Shown here: in pieces, positions 37,901 through 45,192 of the stretch | Position numbering within the stretch: position 1 is the stretch's first letter | How the letters are laid out: each line of letters starts with the position of its first letter | Source: Planctomycetales bacterium | GTDB taxonomy: Bacteria; Planctomycetota; Planctomycetia; Pirellulales; Pirellulaceae | Direction: 5' to 3' | DNA: 45,385 bases | Assembly: GCA_020427005.1 (NCBI GenBank) | Contig: JAGQOY010000032.1 | Span: forward strand, 1 to 45,385 | Notes under the pieces: generated by a model | The model's input: the letters and a program-made list of their open reading frames with translations, nothing else | What the model was told of the DNA's origin: nothing | Databases searched by the model: none | Made by a program: the position numbers and the translations under genes

Positions 37901-39017
37901 ACATTCGCTGGCAGAAGCACTGAAACTTCGAGTTGCCGAGGGAACTCTAACCACTATTTTGTCTCCAACGGGTGATCAACTGACAGCCGTAGACGTAACC
38001 GTCGATGTCATTCAACGCAGTAGCTTAAGCGTCCAACTCCCTACTGGTGGCGAATTGTTCAGCATCTTTGTTAACGGGGAAAGCGTGCATTCGATTCGTC
38101 AAAACAATAATGCTAGTAGCTGGCAATTCTATATTCTGCCAGGTATTGATGACCGTTCAGCAAATGTGCGCTTCGTATATTCTCTAATTGGTGATCGACT
38201 TGATAAACTAGCATTGGCTAGTCCGCAGCTAAACGTCCCGCTTGAGAATGTAACATGGAATGTCATTGCACCTACTGGATTCCTACTCGGTGATCACGAT
38301 GGCAACCTGGAATTGGTGGGACGAGATAGTCGAGAAAAATACGATCGGAAAACCTATCTCTCCAACGTACGTGGAAAGCTTCAGGTTCAAGCACAACAAG
38401 CTGCACAGTTGCTCGAACAAGCCAATATCTTGCTACAAGAAGGTCAACAATCCAAAGCGAATTGGGCGTTCAACAACGTTGCCAATCGATATGCCCTAGA
38501 TGCGGCCTCCAATGAAGATGCACGGGTGCAACTGGAGAACCTGCAGACCCAGCAAGCAATCGTGGGGCTCAATACACGGCGACAAAGATTGCTGGTCGAT
38601 AACAAAGTCAACGATACCAGCACCAACAACGAGCAATTGCTACAGGCAGCTGCGGCCAACCCAATTCTGCAAGAGGAGTTGCTCAACTTTCGTCCGCAAG
38701 AATTGAGCCAGCTGCTGGCTGGTAACACGAGTGAAGATAATGCAGTGTTGCAACAAATTGCCGGCCGTTTGGTACAGCATCAACGAACAACCGAGCCCGC
38801 TCCACAAGCGATCGTGATCAGCCTGCCCGAAGAAGGCAATGTGTATAGTTTCAGCCGTGGAGTCCAAGTCGCCGAAAACGCTCCGCTGGAACTGCAACTA
38901 GAATTTTATTCACAATACAAGCTTAGGGTCTGGCAGTGGATTTTAATTGGCGGCATGTTCTTGGCGACCCTATTTTGCCTAACGCTTTTTGCTAGACAAA
39001 GACCCGTAGTCGCCTAG
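31938..39017 (+). CDS. Giant duplicated beta-repeat envelope protein
   Basis: 2359 residues, no characterised family recognised. An N-terminal signal peptide (about 1-24, ending GLAQ) precedes a large extracytoplasmic part. A membrane domain with about five helices lies at 1043-1197. A further hydrophobic, signal-peptide-like stretch (about 1232-1254, ending EAA) precedes a second extracytoplasmic part, and a terminal membrane helix is at 2332-2350. Both parts consist of a recurrent unit in which strands ending in L-P lead to V-x-G, then W, then L-x-I-x-L. Corresponding units lie at 415, 555, 728 and 920 in the first part and at 1508, 1651, 1832 and 2021 in the second. A helical Gln/Ala-rich stretch occupies 2137-2225. 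GAGG eight bases before ATG 31938 supports the start; the gene follows the VWA gene by 148 bp. Confidence 0.8.
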   Translation: MFSKILKTATAICLYLVAISPGLAQDPNLSSEGTTQAELHSLDGSSTIIVKPSRPVDPPFLFTASTKALVKINSDRISQEIEIQAQFVQGKPNTVTFELRGTGEVSDLRGEAIKSWAVRHSGDKRYLDIQLQPEAPALKAQLTIQTRIPELPYELELSHLAAGNALGFDSEVAVSEDGKVSATFLVVDGFVAIESTGNTRRFHTSRGGTLKVRLSRQGGVPADVELNDSSLVGQLHPSNKSIDFQLRSVADVSRAGARIRILAGNVAISQIPNNPAFRLELALGESGPHYDLVFLESGTFPLEIKFSAALGDIHGSSNGLDFRIGASAVVPVEIRGLSQEIEFVREQDSVVPVWTGDAWHGFLPATGRALVGWKDAHDTSEGKLFFTTNAAVEASVGPGLLRQDHLIDYRVLQGQLKTLKLELRGPGEILDIEGTNLVGWQVTEEADVRQLEITLSQPITTESQIHIRSQTPLGAFPVRVEGLAILPLEAIRHSGFVRLANSGAVRIEPTALAGLTQLAPEQYPGRPIEARQIFVYRFPTADYEFNIVADRIQPEVNVLQLLIYSLSESDRRIAADIELDIREAPIREWNVLVPSDYSVVVVTGASVADYVVASEADSQRNLKIVFNQDVGGRQLIKLQLEKNETAVAEDWPLPRLEYPDSKSVRGDVGVVGSPGYRLTVAQTDLLAEKPLSYFPNPIPNLQQAFRIRDTLWSATMHVELLDRSVQSDVFHLYSLSQGVIYGSALVNYFVAGAPISEWQLTVPASLGNVTIDGQDIRTWRREGDNLIVSLHQPVMGAYTLLITFEEKPNEVDGSFQAGLIAPQNVQGDRGYLQVVSPMQVEIATQIASNQLLVLDPLELPAELRLLSTAPVLGCWQYTERPFELRLRVNWFEPGTTASQVVEFSEANSHVSPDGELVTDVVYYVKSRGQPSLRIKLPPDPVRLWAVTVNGQPVTARQADDVTLIPLPGGADPNIPIEVSLRLGKPAVEEYAAALELPIVDTPVLKTQWNVVGDENHLLVSDSGTVEPTTPVLWPSGFDWLAGRGLVALVIIAVLIIVGTLLTHMSGLVHALGTIFFACSLYICLAASWNTFTLASRPAPLQVNLPVLAAGEIVQLQVQSIPLWRAQINWPGGAVAAIGLVLLGIAWFTRVWTVRKWLGALGFGLLAVGILLQANSAWVFFALLAVAILFCSLIPALRQLLISMRSAWSSVRERRRRNKAMQKSETHSEGDGAVITTTLLALITSTFVLGAYNPAEAAEKEEFRAADTLVQDWNLSSRESRLSASAKISITGVPGDRFLLLCSPAVLTRFDGPGLRVSKQEIPKQGWVYILSVPFDETVAQESEPEVAVPSDLSEGSDNEDNTNRSDEAEASSSVTPPQDSKGSLTKPRTFTATFDYQLEAVTPTLGIPVPTGQATLHELHLGYDESGWEVLCSTAVRVEKAVDADSTSTRVGLLLGPGSAQIKLQPQARDLTAEETRYFVEASQVYIPGPGVVDARHRIHVRTAQGQVRELQVDVPEGLTVSAVSGPVSAWQFDPENRQLKLQIEAKTAPNFDVQVETQRGLTPLPADVELAPLRVVGADGEVGLLAVAFGSDAQGEKFETESMSAVNVGDFDTSLMENKSVTLSRVYRYGAEQAELSVRVAPVAPEVRVMSRQVLSLGDERVVLAVNFITEITRAGLFQLSFPLPPGLEVESLSGDALHHWAELVEGNQRQIVLHFNGKTIGTQSFSLTLSGNAPTEVGQWQLPRFEITEAMRQTGELVVRPTTGTRLRTISRQNVSETDPRSVGGEGQGALAFRLLQRDWNLVLDIEKLAPWVTGQVLHEILLREGQTRSTLFADFAVQNASIQTIQISLPIVDEDELKTVRATGDIVSDFVRTAPDSNIWELRFKRRVLGRVQFQIEYERRGDRTNENEQLTPASFPDTRQMSYYFAIRTGGRLELEPGDYGQGWQQADWNMVPQSLREAGNHNSPALSLRAIAPTVPFGLQVIRHSLAEALKLRVAEGTLTTILSPTGDQLTAVDVTVDVIQRSSLSVQLPTGGELFSIFVNGESVHSIRQNNNASSWQFYILPGIDDRSANVRFVYSLIGDRLDKLALASPQLNVPLENVTWNVIAPTGFLLGDHDGNLELVGRDSREKYDRKTYLSNVRGKLQVQAQQAAQLLEQANILLQEGQQSKANWAFNNVANRYALDAASNEDARVQLENLQTQQAIVGLNTRRQRLLVDNKVNDTSTNNEQLLQAAAANPILQEELLNFRPQELSQLLAGNTSEDNAVLQQIAGRLVQHQRTTEPAPQAIVISLPEEGNVYSFSRGVQVAENAPLELQLEFYSQYKLRVWQWILIGGMFLATLFCLTLFARQRPVVA

Positions 39018-39212
39018 CGCCCTAAACTCGTATTACCCAACTCGTACCATCGCATGCAACTTAACCATTCCGCGGTGCCTGTTAGGACAAGTCCTATGTT
39101 ATGAGCGCATACCTAAATAAGACGCAGGCAACGGAACAGAATGCTGTAAGCAGGAATAGCTTCCAGAGCTTGAATCGAAAATGGGCCATAATTAAGTGGC
39201 TTTCGCCCACGG

Positions 39213-39243
39213 AAAGTCAAACCAAAAAAAATGGTCTGACTTT
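39213..39243 (+). terminator. Terminator-like hairpin downstream of the giant gene
   Basis: Arms AAAGTCAAACCA (39213-39224) and TGGTCTGACTTT (39232-39243) pair with one mismatch around an A7 loop; the right arm runs into TTTTG. It lies 196 bp after the giant gene stop. The stem is AT-rich and the T-run is short, so efficiency is uncertain. Confidence 0.45.
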
Positions 39244-39962
39244 TGAATAGCTATTTGGACAAGGCATCAATCCAATCCAGACTCCCATTCATATGACTCG
39301 ACGATTACCCATCGTGCACTTTCAAGAGCCTTAGACAGTAAGTGCATGTCATTGACTACAGAAATCGATTGGCATCACGGATCAGCTGCAATTGCTCTTG
39401 ACTCTGTTTGTTCCAAGTCAATGCTTTTCCCATGGTGAGTAACATTGCGGAGTCTTAGTACCATGGGTCGCCAGAATCGATCCAGCGGGAAGCTTGCGTT
39501 CCCAGCGAGCCAAATACCTCGAAAAAGGCACTTTGATTCCACCATAACGGCAAGTCCATAACAAAACTGGGCTTGCCAGTTTCAGCAGGACAAAGATAGA
39601 GGCATTTCCGGCGAGCAGGTATTGGGTTCTCGCACAAATCTCAATATTTTTCGTTTCTAAAATGGAATTTGAAGATAAGGAGTTGGTGATCGTAGTGCAT
39701 CGCAATCATTGCAATTTTTCAGCCTCTGAAATCTTGTGTAAGGATACTTCCTTTTTGCATCGAGAAAAATCCATCGTTTTTAATAGCTGAGATGTCCCTT
39801 TGAATGCACTAGGACGTCTGCCCGGACTTCGCAACCTACGATATAATCCGATTCAACGGAGAGTATTTTGCGGTTTTTCGGGACCTCCCGGTGAAAGCCA
39901 CCACATTCTGACTCTCCGACTTGGGAAACATGGTTTTTACGGATTTTTCAAGTGTGAACTTC

Positions 39963-39980
39963 CACCCTCCCATGGGAGGG
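39963..39980. repeat. Perfect 18-bp palindrome
   Basis: ACCCTCCCATGGGAGGGT reads the same on both strands. It is GC-rich, non-coding, and about 100 bp before the sdhC start. It could be a dispersed-repeat core or a cruciform/protein site. Confidence 0.65.
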
Positions 39981-40077
39981 TCAAGAGATTCGTAACAGCT
40001 ACCAATTCCCGCTCGCTACAGCAACGCTCCCGGTGGGTTTGGAACAATCAGGAATTCATTGATAGACTTGGAACTCG

Positions 40078-40917
40078 ATGAACGCCACGAATGCAAACTT
40101 TCTGACTCGACACGATTTCTTAATTCGACGACTGCATTCTCTCACTGGCCTAGTACCCGTAGGGTGCTACATGGTAGTGCACTTGCTAGTCAATTCCTCT
40201 TTGATGAATGGGCCAGGTGCATTTCAAACGAATGTCAACCAAATTCATTCATTGGGACGTGCGCTGCCATTGGTGGAGTGGCTTTTCATTTTTCTTCCAT
40301 TGATCTTTCACGCGGTGATTGGCGTTTGGATTATTCGATCTGGAAAAACCAACACGGACCAATATCGCTACTTGAACAATTGGCGATACACTTTGCAACG
40401 ATGGACGGGCGTAGTTGCGATTATCTTCATTTTCTTTCACGTTTTTCATTTGCATGGTTGGTTTCATGGCGAGTGGTGGCTTGAGAATGTAGCACGTCCC
40501 TGGGGGATGGCAAACTTCAAGCCCTACAATGCGGCAAGCACTCTGGCCACAGCTCTACAAGGTTTCTTGTGGCCGATTTTCTACTTTGTTGGCATCGTAT
40601 GCTGTGTATTCCACTTGGCTAACGGCATTTGGACGATGGGAATTACTTGGGGTGTTTGGACCAGCGACCGAGCTCAAAAAGGGGCCTCGATTGTTTGCTG
40701 CATTGGAGGAATTGGGTTACTAATTGTTGGGTTGAGTGCATTGTCGGCTGCCATAACCACCGACGTTCAGCAAGCACGCAATGTTGAAGACGCCATGTAC
40801 AAGTTGCGTGTTGATACCGGAGAAATCGTGGATAACCCTGAAAAACGCTACCACGCTCCCGAGTCCCTAGGCGATAGCACGGAAGAGGCGTCACCGGACG
40901 AGGATGTTTCGGAATAG
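40078..40917 (+). CDS. sdhC: Succinate dehydrogenase cytochrome b subunit
   Basis: 279 residues with five predicted membrane helices, the Bacillus-type di-heme b558 subunit that anchors the complex and reduces quinone. Candidate heme-ligand histidines occur in RRLHSLTG, MVVHLLVN, LIFHAVIGV, FIFFHVFHLHG and CVFHLANGIW, one per helix. The C-terminal 40 residues are an acidic soluble tail, longer than usual. The start is ATG 40078. It is followed by the flavoprotein gene 101 bp downstream, giving the order C-A-B typical of the B. subtilis-like operon. No separate sdhD is expected for this type. Confidence 0.92.
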   Translation: MNATNANFLTRHDFLIRRLHSLTGLVPVGCYMVVHLLVNSSLMNGPGAFQTNVNQIHSLGRALPLVEWLFIFLPLIFHAVIGVWIIRSGKTNTDQYRYLNNWRYTLQRWTGVVAIIFIFFHVFHLHGWFHGEWWLENVARPWGMANFKPYNAASTLATALQGFLWPIFYFVGIVCCVFHLANGIWTMGITWGVWTSDRAQKGASIVCCIGGIGLLIVGLSALSAAITTDVQQARNVEDAMYKLRVDTGEIVDNPEKRYHAPESLGDSTEEASPDEDVSE

Positions 40918-41018
40918 TTTTTGGATGATATCGAGTCGAGTCCTTATGCGGCTCGAATTCGGGTATTAGTCTGCGAGAGATGATAGTCTACGAGAGATAT
41001 CTGGGAGTTTGAAATTCG

Positions 41019-42974
41019 ATGGCTGAGCAACGCGTAGTTGTTGTCGGAGGCGGATTAGCGGGTCTAGCGGCGACCATGAAGCTGACGGAATTAGGGACGC
41101 CCGTAGACCTAGTTAGCCTGACACCTGTGAAACGCTCGCACAGCGTCTGTGCTCAAGGAGGAATTAATTCTTGCAACGATCAGACCCGGCAGCTTGGTGA
41201 TTCGGAGTGGAAGCACTTTGACGATACAGTCTATGGAGGGGACTTCCTGCAAAATCAGCCTCCGGTGAAGGAAATGGCTTATTGGGGGCCTAAGATTATT
41301 GACCTCATGGACCGACTTGGAGTGACGTTCAATCGTACTCAAGAAGGTTTTCTCGACCGCAGGCGGTTTGGCGGAACGCTCTACAAGCGTACTGCCTTTG
41401 CGGGTGCCACCACGGGGCAGCAATTGCTCTACGCACTCGACGAGCAAGTACGGCGTCGAGAGGCGGAAGGCATGGTCCGGAAATTCGAGTTTTGGGACTT
41501 TCTCAGTCCTATCACGGATGCCAGTGGGCGATGTGTGGGCATTGTGGCTCAGGACATGGTGTCTATGCAGATTCGCTCTTTTCCAGCGGACGCAGTCATA
41601 GTAGCCAGTGGTGGTTGTGGCCTGTTATATGGTCGATCCACGATGAGTGTATTCTGCAATGGCAGCGCGGCCAGCCGCTGCATGCAGGCCGGGGCAAAAT
41701 ACGGCAATCCGGAGTTCATTCAAGTGCATCCTACTGCGATTCCTGGTGCCGACAAATTGCGTTTGATGAGTGAGTCGGCTCGCGGCGAAGGTGGGCGAGT
41801 TTGGGTGCCTCGCAAAGCTCAAGATTCGCGACCACCCAAGTCGATTCCCGAATCGGAACGCTACTATTTCTTGGAAGAACGATATCCCAAGTACGGAAAT
41901 CTGGTGCCTCGAGATATTGCTACTCGCGAAATTTTCAACATCTGTGTTAACGAAGGCCTGAGCGTCGAGGCGGGGCGGATGTGTGTCTATCTTGATCTAA
42001 CGCATATCCAGCGCACAGAATTGGACCGAAAACTGGGTGGAATATTGGACATTTATGAGAAATTCCAAGGAGTGGATCCTCGCGATGTTCCCATGAAAAT
42101 ATTCCCCGCTGTTCACTACTCCATGGGCGGCCTATGGGTAGGCTATTCGAAGAGCGGAGATGGTGGTCTCGTGGCAGGTCATCCGCAAAATCAAATGACC
42201 AATTTACCCGGCCTATACGCGATTGGAGAGTGTGACTACCAATACCATGGAGCGAATCGATTGGGTGCTAACTCTCTATTGAGCTGTATCTTCTCAGGCC
42301 TTTTTGTTGCTCCTTGCGTGCGCACTTGGATCCAAAACCAAAGTAAGTCGGCACATGAATTGCCTGCAAGCATTATGCAGAATGCAATCAATGCCCAAGA
42401 AATTCGCCATAAAGAATTGCTTGGATCAACCGGAGGCGAGAATCCCTATTTGATCCACCAAGAGCTGGGAGACGCACTGACGCGAGCTGCCACGGTGGTG
42501 AGAAACAATCAGCAATTGGAGTCAGCCTATGAAAAAGTTTCGGAACTGCAACAACGTGCCAAAGCTTGCTCGTTGAGCGATTCGGGCAGCTGGACTAACC
42601 AAAACGTGATCTTTACCAAAGCTTTGCAGGACATGTTCCCCATTGCCAAGTCCATCCTGCGAGGCGCCCAATTACGGGACGAATGCCGTGGAGCTCATTT
42701 CAAACCAGATTTCTCCATGCCGAGCCTATCAGAGGAAGAGCCGGCGGCTAGACGAGCAGAAGCAGAAAGGTGGTGTGACCGGTTTGAGGAGAACAATCGC
42801 CGATTCCTGAAGTCAACCATTGCCACTGTGTCGGATGAAGAACCGCAGATCAGCTATGAAGATGTTGACACTTCCTTGATACCGCCTCGACCTCGACTGT
42901 ATGGCCTGGTTGGGGCCGAAGTAATAGAGCAGGTTTGGAAGGAAAGAGTTACCAGCCCACAGACTACCGCTTAA
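41019..42974 (+). CDS. sdhA: Succinate dehydrogenase flavoprotein subunit
   Basis: 651 residues, the catalytic subunit that oxidises succinate to fumarate. The dinucleotide motif GGGLAG is at 10-15. His41 in RSHSVCAQGGIN is the site of covalent FAD attachment in the family. The substrate-binding and capping regions are recognisable: FIQVHPTAIPG, LMSESARGEGG, the arginine/His segment in PRDIATREI, HYSMGGLWVG, and the C-terminal GANRLGANSLLSC flavin motif. It is the longest sdh gene, 35-44 bp before sdhB depending on the latter's start. The length and the MSVFCNGSA segment fit the Bacillus/delta-type enzymes, which can also work as fumarate reductases. Confidence 0.95.
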   Translation: MAEQRVVVVGGGLAGLAATMKLTELGTPVDLVSLTPVKRSHSVCAQGGINSCNDQTRQLGDSEWKHFDDTVYGGDFLQNQPPVKEMAYWGPKIIDLMDRLGVTFNRTQEGFLDRRRFGGTLYKRTAFAGATTGQQLLYALDEQVRRREAEGMVRKFEFWDFLSPITDASGRCVGIVAQDMVSMQIRSFPADAVIVASGGCGLLYGRSTMSVFCNGSAASRCMQAGAKYGNPEFIQVHPTAIPGADKLRLMSESARGEGGRVWVPRKAQDSRPPKSIPESERYYFLEERYPKYGNLVPRDIATREIFNICVNEGLSVEAGRMCVYLDLTHIQRTELDRKLGGILDIYEKFQGVDPRDVPMKIFPAVHYSMGGLWVGYSKSGDGGLVAGHPQNQMTNLPGLYAIGECDYQYHGANRLGANSLLSCIFSGLFVAPCVRTWIQNQSKSAHELPASIMQNAINAQEIRHKELLGSTGGENPYLIHQELGDALTRAATVVRNNQQLESAYEKVSELQQRAKACSLSDSGSWTNQNVIFTKALQDMFPIAKSILRGAQLRDECRGAHFKPDFSMPSLSEEEPAARRAEAERWCDRFEENNRRFLKSTIATVSDEEPQISYEDVDTSLIPPRPRLYGLVGAEVIEQVWKERVTSPQTTA

Positions 42975-43018
42975 GCCAAGAATAATTTCTGGAAACTGAT
43001 ATTTAGAAATTGGATACC

Positions 43019-43882
43019 ATGAGTTCTCCAACCCATGCTGAGCCCGTTGTGCATGCTCGACCTCATAAGATTAATGTGCGGATACTTCGTCAGGATGGTC
43101 CAGGACAGCCGTCCTATTGGGAACGACATCAGGTCGATTACGAAGAGAATATGAACATTATCAGTGTGTTGCAACGAATTGCATCCCAAGCAATGACTGT
43201 AGAGGGAAAGAAGGTTACACCTGTAGCGTGGGATTGTGGTTGCTTGGAAGAAGTCTGCGGGGCTTGCACTATGGTCATTAATGGCCGAGTCAGGCAAAGT
43301 TGTTCCGCTCTTGTTGACCGGTTGCTGAAAGAACATGCTACGGAGATTGAACTTCGCCCGATGTCAAAATTTCCGGTCATTCGTGACCTGATGGTCGATC
43401 GAAAGCGAATGTTCGAAACATTGAAGCGAGTTGAAGCCTGGGTACCTGTCGATGGCTACGACGATATGGGGCCCGGACCAAAGCTCTCTAGGGCTCAACA
43501 AGAAGAGAATTATCCGTTGAGCGAATGCATGACTTGTGGATGCTGTGTCGAAGCTTGCCCTCAATACACTAAAATTGAAGTACATCGTCGCCCAGGTGAG
43601 ACGGACGATCAATACGATCAGCGTAAACGCGAAACCTACGCCCAAGGTTTTGTAGGAGCGGCCGCCATCAGCCAAGCGGTTCTCTTCAACTCACATCCCA
43701 CGGGTGCCAATATCGCTAACGAACGAATGGCGGTTTTGACTGGGACCGGCGGAGTCCAGGATTGTGGCAATGCACAGAACTGTGTTGCTGTCTGCCCAAA
43801 GAAAATCCCCCTAACGCGATCCATCGCTCGCGCAGGCCGGGCTGCAACGCTTTACGCTTTAAAACGCATCTTCGATCACTAA
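43019..43882 (+). CDS. sdhB: Succinate dehydrogenase iron-sulfur subunit
   Basis: 287 residues from ATG 43019; an in-frame TTG at 43010 would add three. It carries electrons from FAD to quinone. The [2Fe-2S] site is CLEEVCGAC plus the later RQSC, with an extra cysteine two residues before (DCGC). The [4Fe-4S] motif is CMTCGCCVEACP, and the third cluster uses CGNAQNCVAVCP. The sequence is of the long Bacillus-like type, matching the single di-heme SdhC. The gene closes the sdhCAB operon; no terminator hairpin with a T-run is obvious directly downstream. Confidence 0.94.
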   Translation: MSSPTHAEPVVHARPHKINVRILRQDGPGQPSYWERHQVDYEENMNIISVLQRIASQAMTVEGKKVTPVAWDCGCLEEVCGACTMVINGRVRQSCSALVDRLLKEHATEIELRPMSKFPVIRDLMVDRKRMFETLKRVEAWVPVDGYDDMGPGPKLSRAQQEENYPLSECMTCGCCVEACPQYTKIEVHRRPGETDDQYDQRKRETYAQGFVGAAAISQAVLFNSHPTGANIANERMAVLTGTGGVQDCGNAQNCVAVCPKKIPLTRSIARAGRAATLYALKRIFDH

Positions 43883-43931
43883 ATGACCGTGAGCGATTTT
43901 GAACTTGGATTATGACTGGATGGGTTTGGGA

Positions 43932-43998
43932 TGTGAGCCGTGACACTTGACGGACGGGTCTCGAGTATCACCCGAGGCCTAGTGGCCAGCGGCTCACA
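43932..43998. repeat. Inverted repeat TGTGAGCCG ... CGGCTCACA
   Basis: Exact 9-bp arms at 43932-43940 and 43990-43998 bound a 67-bp element with internal CCCGAGGCC and GTGGCCAGC. GAGCCGTGAC in the left arm is also found near 15821, and the GCCAGCGGCT segment is similar to the complement of 11225-11238, marking a dispersed repeat family. Located after sdhB, it may also act as a transcript-end hairpin. Confidence 0.6.
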
Positions 43999-44111
43999 GA
44001 TCATGATTGCTCAGGGCTATTTGGGTGGACTCAATAACGAGTCGGAGATAGACTCGGAAGAGTCCAAGTCTCGCAACAAGACTTGTTGTTGCTTCGGGTA
44101 AAAAGTCTTAC

Positions 44112-45140
44112 ATGGAGTGGGAGAGTCGGTTGTCACGCATCGCGATTACGCTGATTAAAGTCGTGGTGCCAGCCGTGCTTTTTGGCTACCTCTTGCTCCA
44201 GGTACCAAAATCAGACTACGACCTTTTCTGGGGACAATCCAAACGCTGGGAATTGCTTGTCAGCGCTCAAGTCGTTGCGTTGGCTGCGATCATTTTCAGT
44301 TTCCTGCGCTGGCGCCACTTGGTTTTGGCATTTGGAATTCCTTTTGAACGCAGTGAAGCACTGCGACTTGGGTTCTTGGGGTACCTATTGAATTTCGTAT
44401 CGTTTGGAAGTGTCGGGGGCGACTTGTTTAAGGCGATACTGGTCGCCAAAGGAAAACCAGGCTGGAGAACTGAAGCTGTCGCTAGTGTTTTACTCGATCG
44501 AGCAATCGGGCTTCTGGGGCTAGTCATCCTAGCGTGGCTAAGTCTTGTGTTTTCACAAATCAGTGAATTGCCAACGATTCTGGTGGGTATTCGGCGCGGA
44601 GCCGGGGTACTGGCTTGTGTCTCGATACTGGCCCTAGTCGTTGCCGTTTTTTCCGGCAGTTGGCTGGAAAAATGGATAGATTGGATGGAAACTTTGCCAT
44701 TGGCCGGCCAATCTTTGGCTCGCATGGCTCGAGCCGTGCGCAGACTCCGGACACAGCCACTGGTTTTGATCAATTTGTTGGTCACCGCCATATTGATTCA
44801 CGCATTGTTGGCATCAAGTGTATTTTTAATTTCGGCGGGAGTTTATCCAGCCTATCCCTCATTCGTTGAACACTTAATGGTTGTTCCCCCGGCAATGGCA
44901 GCTGGAGCACTACCCTTAGCACCTGGTGGGATTGGCTACCAAGAGGGTGCCCTAGCAGGATTATTCAGGCTTTTGCCAGATCTGCCGGTTGGGTTCTCGG
45001 GCATTCTTGTGGCCACCATCTATCGCCTGATAACCCTTTTCGTGGCCGGGATTGGACTTTTCTTCTACTGGCTTAGCCATGGCCGCGAGTTCAAATTAGT
45101 GAATGAACTGAGCCAAAACGAAGATTCCAGATCCAATTGA
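44112..45140 (+). CDS. Flippase-like integral membrane protein (LPG-synthase TM domain, UPF0104/AglD2-like)
   Basis: 342 residues with about eight hydrophobic helices. Signature segments of the lysylphosphatidylglycerol-synthase transmembrane/flippase-like family are present: FLRWRHLVLAFGI, NFVSFGSVGGDLFKA, VLLDRAIGL, and the late PLAPGGIGYQEGAL followed by a final pair of helices. Members move or modify lipid-linked molecules in envelope or glycan pathways; the specific substrate is unknown. Only the membrane part is present, without the aminoacyl-transferase domain of MprF. It starts 230 bp after sdhB and is probably its own unit. ATG 44112 is preceded only by a weak ribosome-binding site. 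Confidence 0.85.
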   Translation: MEWESRLSRIAITLIKVVVPAVLFGYLLLQVPKSDYDLFWGQSKRWELLVSAQVVALAAIIFSFLRWRHLVLAFGIPFERSEALRLGFLGYLLNFVSFGSVGGDLFKAILVAKGKPGWRTEAVASVLLDRAIGLLGLVILAWLSLVFSQISELPTILVGIRRGAGVLACVSILALVVAVFSGSWLEKWIDWMETLPLAGQSLARMARAVRRLRTQPLVLINLLVTAILIHALLASSVFLISAGVYPAYPSFVEHLMVVPPAMAAGALPLAPGGIGYQEGALAGLFRLLPDLPVGFSGILVATIYRLITLFVAGIGLFFYWLSHGREFKLVNELSQNEDSRSN

Positions 45141-45169
45141 AACCAACTCCAAATTGTCGGATTTGAGTA

Positions 45170-45188
45170 GCCAGGCTTTTAGCCTGGC
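45170..45188 (+). terminator. Compact 8-bp hairpin after the flippase gene
   Basis: GCCAGGCT (45170-45177) and AGCCTGGC (45181-45188) are perfect inverted copies with a TTT loop, 29 bp after the stop. No T-run follows, so it is only a possible terminator; it also resembles a truncated form of the adjacent repeats. Confidence 0.45.
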
Positions 45189-45192
45189 CGAT

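Larger units (their letters stand above)
39018..40077. other. 1.06-kb intergenic region before the sdh operon
   Basis: No convincing gene. It contains a terminator-like hairpin (39213-39243) and a perfect 18-bp palindrome (39963-39980). Open frames at 39418-39705 (minus) and 39800-40081 (plus) lack family resemblance. The sdh promoter should be near the right end, but no clear -35/-10 pair is visible. Confidence 0.5.

Noticed and set aside
39418..39705. 95-codon minus-strand open frame in the pre-sdh gap
   Set aside because: Composition and sequence show no domain or start signal; treated as chance.
39800..40081. 93-codon plus-strand open frame overlapping the sdhC start
   Set aside because: It has a TTG start, translates straight through the 18-bp palindrome and resembles no family. 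The 4-bp overlap with sdhC could suggest coupling, but nothing else supports coding.
43010..43018. TTG start of sdhB three codons before the ATG
   Set aside because: ATG 43019 is the simpler choice; neither has a strong ribosome-binding site.
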